Source of the DNA: CALVGQ01 sp964368495
GTDB lineage: Bacteria; Bacillota_I; Bacilli_A; Erysipelotrichales; Erysipelotrichaceae
Assembly: GCA_964368495.1 (NCBI GenBank)
Contig: CAYJAJ010000038.1
Coordinates: 1-9,933, forward strand
Direction of reading: 5' to 3'
Length of the DNA stretch: 9,933 nt
This document shows positions 7,837 through 9,933 of this stretch, piece by piece. The position numbers and the translations under genes are program-made. Under the pieces are notes generated by a model. That model made no database searches. It worked only from the letters and a program-made list of their open reading frames with translations, and was not told where the DNA came from. Within the stretch, counting starts at the first letter, position 1; every line of letters starts with the position of its first letter.

Positions 7837-9621
7837 TTATTCCTCTAACATATCAAATTCATAGTATTCGGGATTTTCTGGATATATTTCCTTAAATTGA
7901 TCACTTACATACTGTCTAATTTCATTTGGGACTTGAAGTATTCGCTCATAGACATAGACCATTCTTCCACCATCAATTTCTGTTTCCTTAATCATTTGAT
8001 AGTATTTCTCAGAAATACTATCATTGTGTATAAAGTCATGTAAAATAGTGACTGTATATTGATTTTCTTCTGTATGTACGGCTAATGGAGTTGAAACTAC
8101 AATAAATTTATAGAAAAAGAAATCCTGTGGTATTCCATCTCTAAAATCATAGATTTTAGGTGTAAGTAAATTCTTAATTGGTTCTTCTCGTTCTGGATAC
8201 CAAGAGTAGCGTAAAGTATCTGTATTAAAATCACTTCCGGCAGCTAGGGAATACACGTATTCGTACTCTTCATTAGCAACATCATTGATAAAATCTGCAA
8301 GTTCACGTATTTCATCAATATCATTGCGAATTCTTAAATCTGGAAGTGGATCACCTGTTAAAGCGGTTAATTTTTCAATTTGATAATTGTAGTCAGCAAG
8401 AAAAGTTGTATTCGTGTAATTTATCATACTTATTCCAACTAAAGCTGATACAAATATGATTCCAAGCTTTTTAATATTCACTAAATAATTTAATCCAATA
8501 ATGCTTAAAATTAACATTGGCACATTAATCATATAATAATGATGAACCCCTAAACCTTGCATTCTGCTGAACAAAATCAAAGTGACAAATATTTGCCAGA
8601 GCATTAACAACACAAAATAGTGTTTATCCCTATCTTTAATAATTGAAACGATAGCAAATAACACAACCAAAACTACTAAAATCCCATAAAAATTAATAAA
8701 CCATTCTATGGCTTCAAATGTTGTACTTCCCCATACAACAGAATATGCTTCAGCATAATTATTATTTAGAAATGTATTCACCATCGGCATAAAAAATATT
8801 AATAGAATTGCTAAAGGAACAATTCCAGTAATAAATAAATTGAGATATAATGGAATCTGCTTTTTAACATCTATTTTTTTATCTTTGATTGCAAACCAAA
8901 TTGTGTTTAAAACAAATCCAGCAAAAAAAGAAACAACCCAAAATGCAAACCAACGTCTGCATAAAACAATGATTAACAAACATAATCCACTAAAGATAGT
9001 ATACTTAAAATTGAATCGCTCAAAAGCACCTACATATATTAATAATATTATAGGCATTATAAAAACGAGTCCTGATGTTCCAATATATCCCAAAACCATC
9101 GGCATGATATTTCCAGCAAAGAAAATAATGAATAATGCTATTAAACAATCAGTTTTATTTAATTCTTGGTTGTTTTTTTCCTTATATAACAAATAAAATA
9201 AAAACAACATCGTATTAAACGGAAGCACAAAGAAGTTAAACATACCAATTATAAAATCATTGAATGTATTTCCTAGAATCTTAGTGGGTAAATACAAGAA
9301 GACTTCTGCTAAATAAGAGTATTCTGTATAACAAATAGAATGAATTAAATTATCCACAAATTCAATCATGCTTCTATCTGCCATTTTTACAACTTCAAGT
9401 GTTCTTCGCCAATATCCGCCATAATCCCAAAACGGTATAAATGATTCTTGAACTAAATGCATGCTTAAAAGTAAATTAATGACTAAAACATTTGCTAGTA
9501 CAAATAATAATATCCACTTCCAGTTTTTAACTACTATCTCGTGAATTTTATTATGCGACAATAACACAAATACAATTATGCAAAGCAAGATAGGATAAAT
9601 TGTTGCGACCAATACATTCAT
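7837..9621 (-). CDS. Polytopic GT-C-type membrane protein, probable glycosyltransferase of unassigned family
   Basis: I do not recognise a named family for this 594-aa protein, but its layout is that of a GT-C glycosyltransferase. Membrane segments occur at about residues 5-21 and 36-53. A large outer loop carries PFWDYGGYWR (63-72), with Asp66 placed like the catalytic Asp/Glu of GT-C enzymes. About nine more hydrophobic segments run to about 402, including an outer loop with LGVHHYYMIN (357-366), an aromatic/His cluster common near GT-C active sites. A soluble domain of about 190 residues (about 405-594), rich in acidic and aromatic residues, follows and is probably extracellular. The start was set at 9621, where ATG follows GGAGG by 5 nt; an upstream in-frame ATG at 9645 has no such site and sits at the predicted transcription start. 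It is the first gene of the array, 23 nt before the GtrII-like gene. Calling it a polyprenyl-phosphate-dependent transferase is inference from topology and neighbours. Confidence 0.8.
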   Translation of the reverse strand: MNVLVATIYPILLCIIVFVLLSHNKIHEIVVKNWKWILLFVLANVLVINLLLSMHLVQESFIPFWDYGGYWRRTLEVVKMADRSMIEFVDNLIHSICYTEYSYLAEVFLYLPTKILGNTFNDFIIGMFNFFVLPFNTMLFLFYLLYKEKNNQELNKTDCLIALFIIFFAGNIMPMVLGYIGTSGLVFIMPIILLIYVGAFERFNFKYTIFSGLCLLIIVLCRRWFAFWVVSFFAGFVLNTIWFAIKDKKIDVKKQIPLYLNLFITGIVPLAILLIFFMPMVNTFLNNNYAEAYSVVWGSTTFEAIEWFINFYGILVVLVVLFAIVSIIKDRDKHYFVLLMLWQIFVTLILFSRMQGLGVHHYYMINVPMLILSIIGLNYLVNIKKLGIIFVSALVGISMINYTNTTFLADYNYQIEKLTALTGDPLPDLRIRNDIDEIRELADFINDVANEEYEYVYSLAAGSDFNTDTLRYSWYPEREEPIKNLLTPKIYDFRDGIPQDFFFYKFIVVSTPLAVHTEENQYTVTILHDFIHNDSISEKYYQMIKETEIDGGRMVYVYERILQVPNEIRQYVSDQFKEIYPENPEYYEFDMLEE

Positions 9622-9626
9622 GATTT

Positions 9627-9631
9627 CCTCC
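9627..9631 (-). promoter_or_regulatory. Ribosome binding site that fixes the start of the 594-aa membrane protein
   Basis: GGAGG (9631-9627, minus strand) is 5 nt before the ATG at 9621. The in-frame ATG at 9645 has only AT-rich DNA upstream, so the longer 602-aa reading is unlikely. Confidence 0.7.
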
Positions 9632-9653
9632 ACCCATAAGACCATTTTATATA

Positions 9654-9682
9654 ATTATATTGTTAAATTTCTTAGTAGTAAA
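9654..9682 (-). promoter_or_regulatory. Putative promoter of the glycosylation gene array
   Basis: On the minus strand TTTACT (-35, 9682-9677) and a perfect TATAAT (-10, 9659-9654) are 17 nt apart in the 64-nt gap between the CotH-like stop and the ATG at 9621. Transcription would begin near 9647 and give a leader of about 26 nt containing GGAGG. No terminator separates it from the upstream CotH-like gene, so read-through is also possible. AT-rich DNA raises the chance of false matches. Confidence 0.5.
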
Positions 9683-9685
9683 TAA

Positions 9686-9933
9686 TTACTTTTCATTTAA
9701 CATTTCATAATTAAAATAATTATCTAACCATTCATATCTGTTTTCTATCCAGTTAATAAGATAATCAAACTGCTGTTCAAATGTTGTAATTTCTCGTAAA
9801 TGTTGCGGAATTAAAACATGTTCATTTAATCGACTATAAAATGGCCATCTTTCATTATCTTTCAAAAAAGTATCTTTGTATTTTTCATTGATTTCTATAA
9901 TGTAATCTTTAAGCTCTAAAAAAATATGTTTTT
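9686..9933 (-). CDS. C-terminal end of a probable CotH-kinase-family protein (runs off the window)
   Basis: One frame is open from the window edge for 81 codons to TAA at 9688-9686, with no start inside. The peptide has a charged helical stretch (LELKDYIIEINEKYKDTF), a KDNERWP segment, then FEQQFDYLINWIENRYEWLD and a short acidic tail. The ending, a helix of the form 'E..Y...WI.NR..WLD.YF', matches the usual C-terminus of CotH-family proteins. These are atypical protein kinases named after Bacillus spore coat CotH, and they also occur as extracellular or membrane-linked proteins near surface-polysaccharide genes. The kinase core lies outside the window, so the assignment rests on this C-terminal pattern alone. 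It ends 64 nt before the 594-aa membrane protein, in the same direction, and may share a transcript with it. Confidence 0.65.
   Translation of the reverse strand, partial: KHIFLELKDYIIEINEKYKDTFLKDNERWPFYSRLNEHVLIPQHLREITTFEQQFDYLINWIENRYEWLDNYFNYEMLNEK

Noticed and set aside
8840..9196. A 118-codon plus-strand open frame opposite the 594-aa membrane protein.
   Set aside because: It has no ribosome binding site, lies wholly within a well-supported gene on the other strand, and has no recognisable motif.
9622..9645. An 8-codon N-terminal extension (MVLWVEEI) of the 594-aa membrane protein from an upstream ATG at 9645.
   Set aside because: No ribosome binding site precedes it, it lies at the predicted transcription start, and a GGAGG 5 nt before the ATG at 9621 explains the start better.

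Overview
The window is AT-rich (roughly one third G+C by eye) and uses strong GGAGG-type ribosome binding sites, standard stop codons and tight gene spacing. It carries a Gram-positive style lipoprotein and many GT-C membrane glycosyltransferases. This suggests a low-GC Bacillota chromosome. Several proteins have the flavour of gut or host-associated Erysipelotrichia/Clostridia, but that narrower placement is only an impression.

Every gene lies on the minus strand, so transcription runs from high to low coordinates. In that order the window holds: (i) the C-terminal 81 codons of a probable CotH-kinase-family protein (9933-9686); (ii) a putative promoter (9682-9654), followed by a 594-aa polytopic membrane protein of GT-C type (9621-7837); (iii) a 503-aa GtrII-like glucosyltransferase with a GTG start (7813-6302); (iv) a 1089-aa LacZ-type GH2 beta-galactosidase with a lipoprotein signal (6288-3019); (v) a possible internal promoter (3017-2989), then a 309-aa GtrB/DPM1-like GT2 polyprenyl-phosphate glycosyltransferase (2969-2040); (vi) a 512-aa GT39/PMT-like membrane glycosyltransferase (2028-490). 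A 125-bp gap without genes then holds a well-formed promoter with an inverted repeat and upstream direct repeats. It drives (vii) the 5' part of an unrecognised membrane-anchored protein (364 to beyond position 1).

The five complete genes have gaps of 8-49 nt and probably form one operon for lipid-linked glycosylation outside the cell. The GT2 enzyme would make an undecaprenyl-phosphate sugar on the cytoplasmic face. The GT-C enzymes (GtrII-like, GT39-like and the unassigned 594-aa protein) would use such donors to decorate a surface polymer or protein. The lipid-anchored beta-galactosidase would act on the outer face, either trimming the glycan or releasing galactose from external glycans. 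No GtrA-type flippase is visible here, and the acceptor is unknown.

I saw no tRNA, rRNA, CRISPR array, insertion sequence, phage gene or convincing intrinsic terminator.
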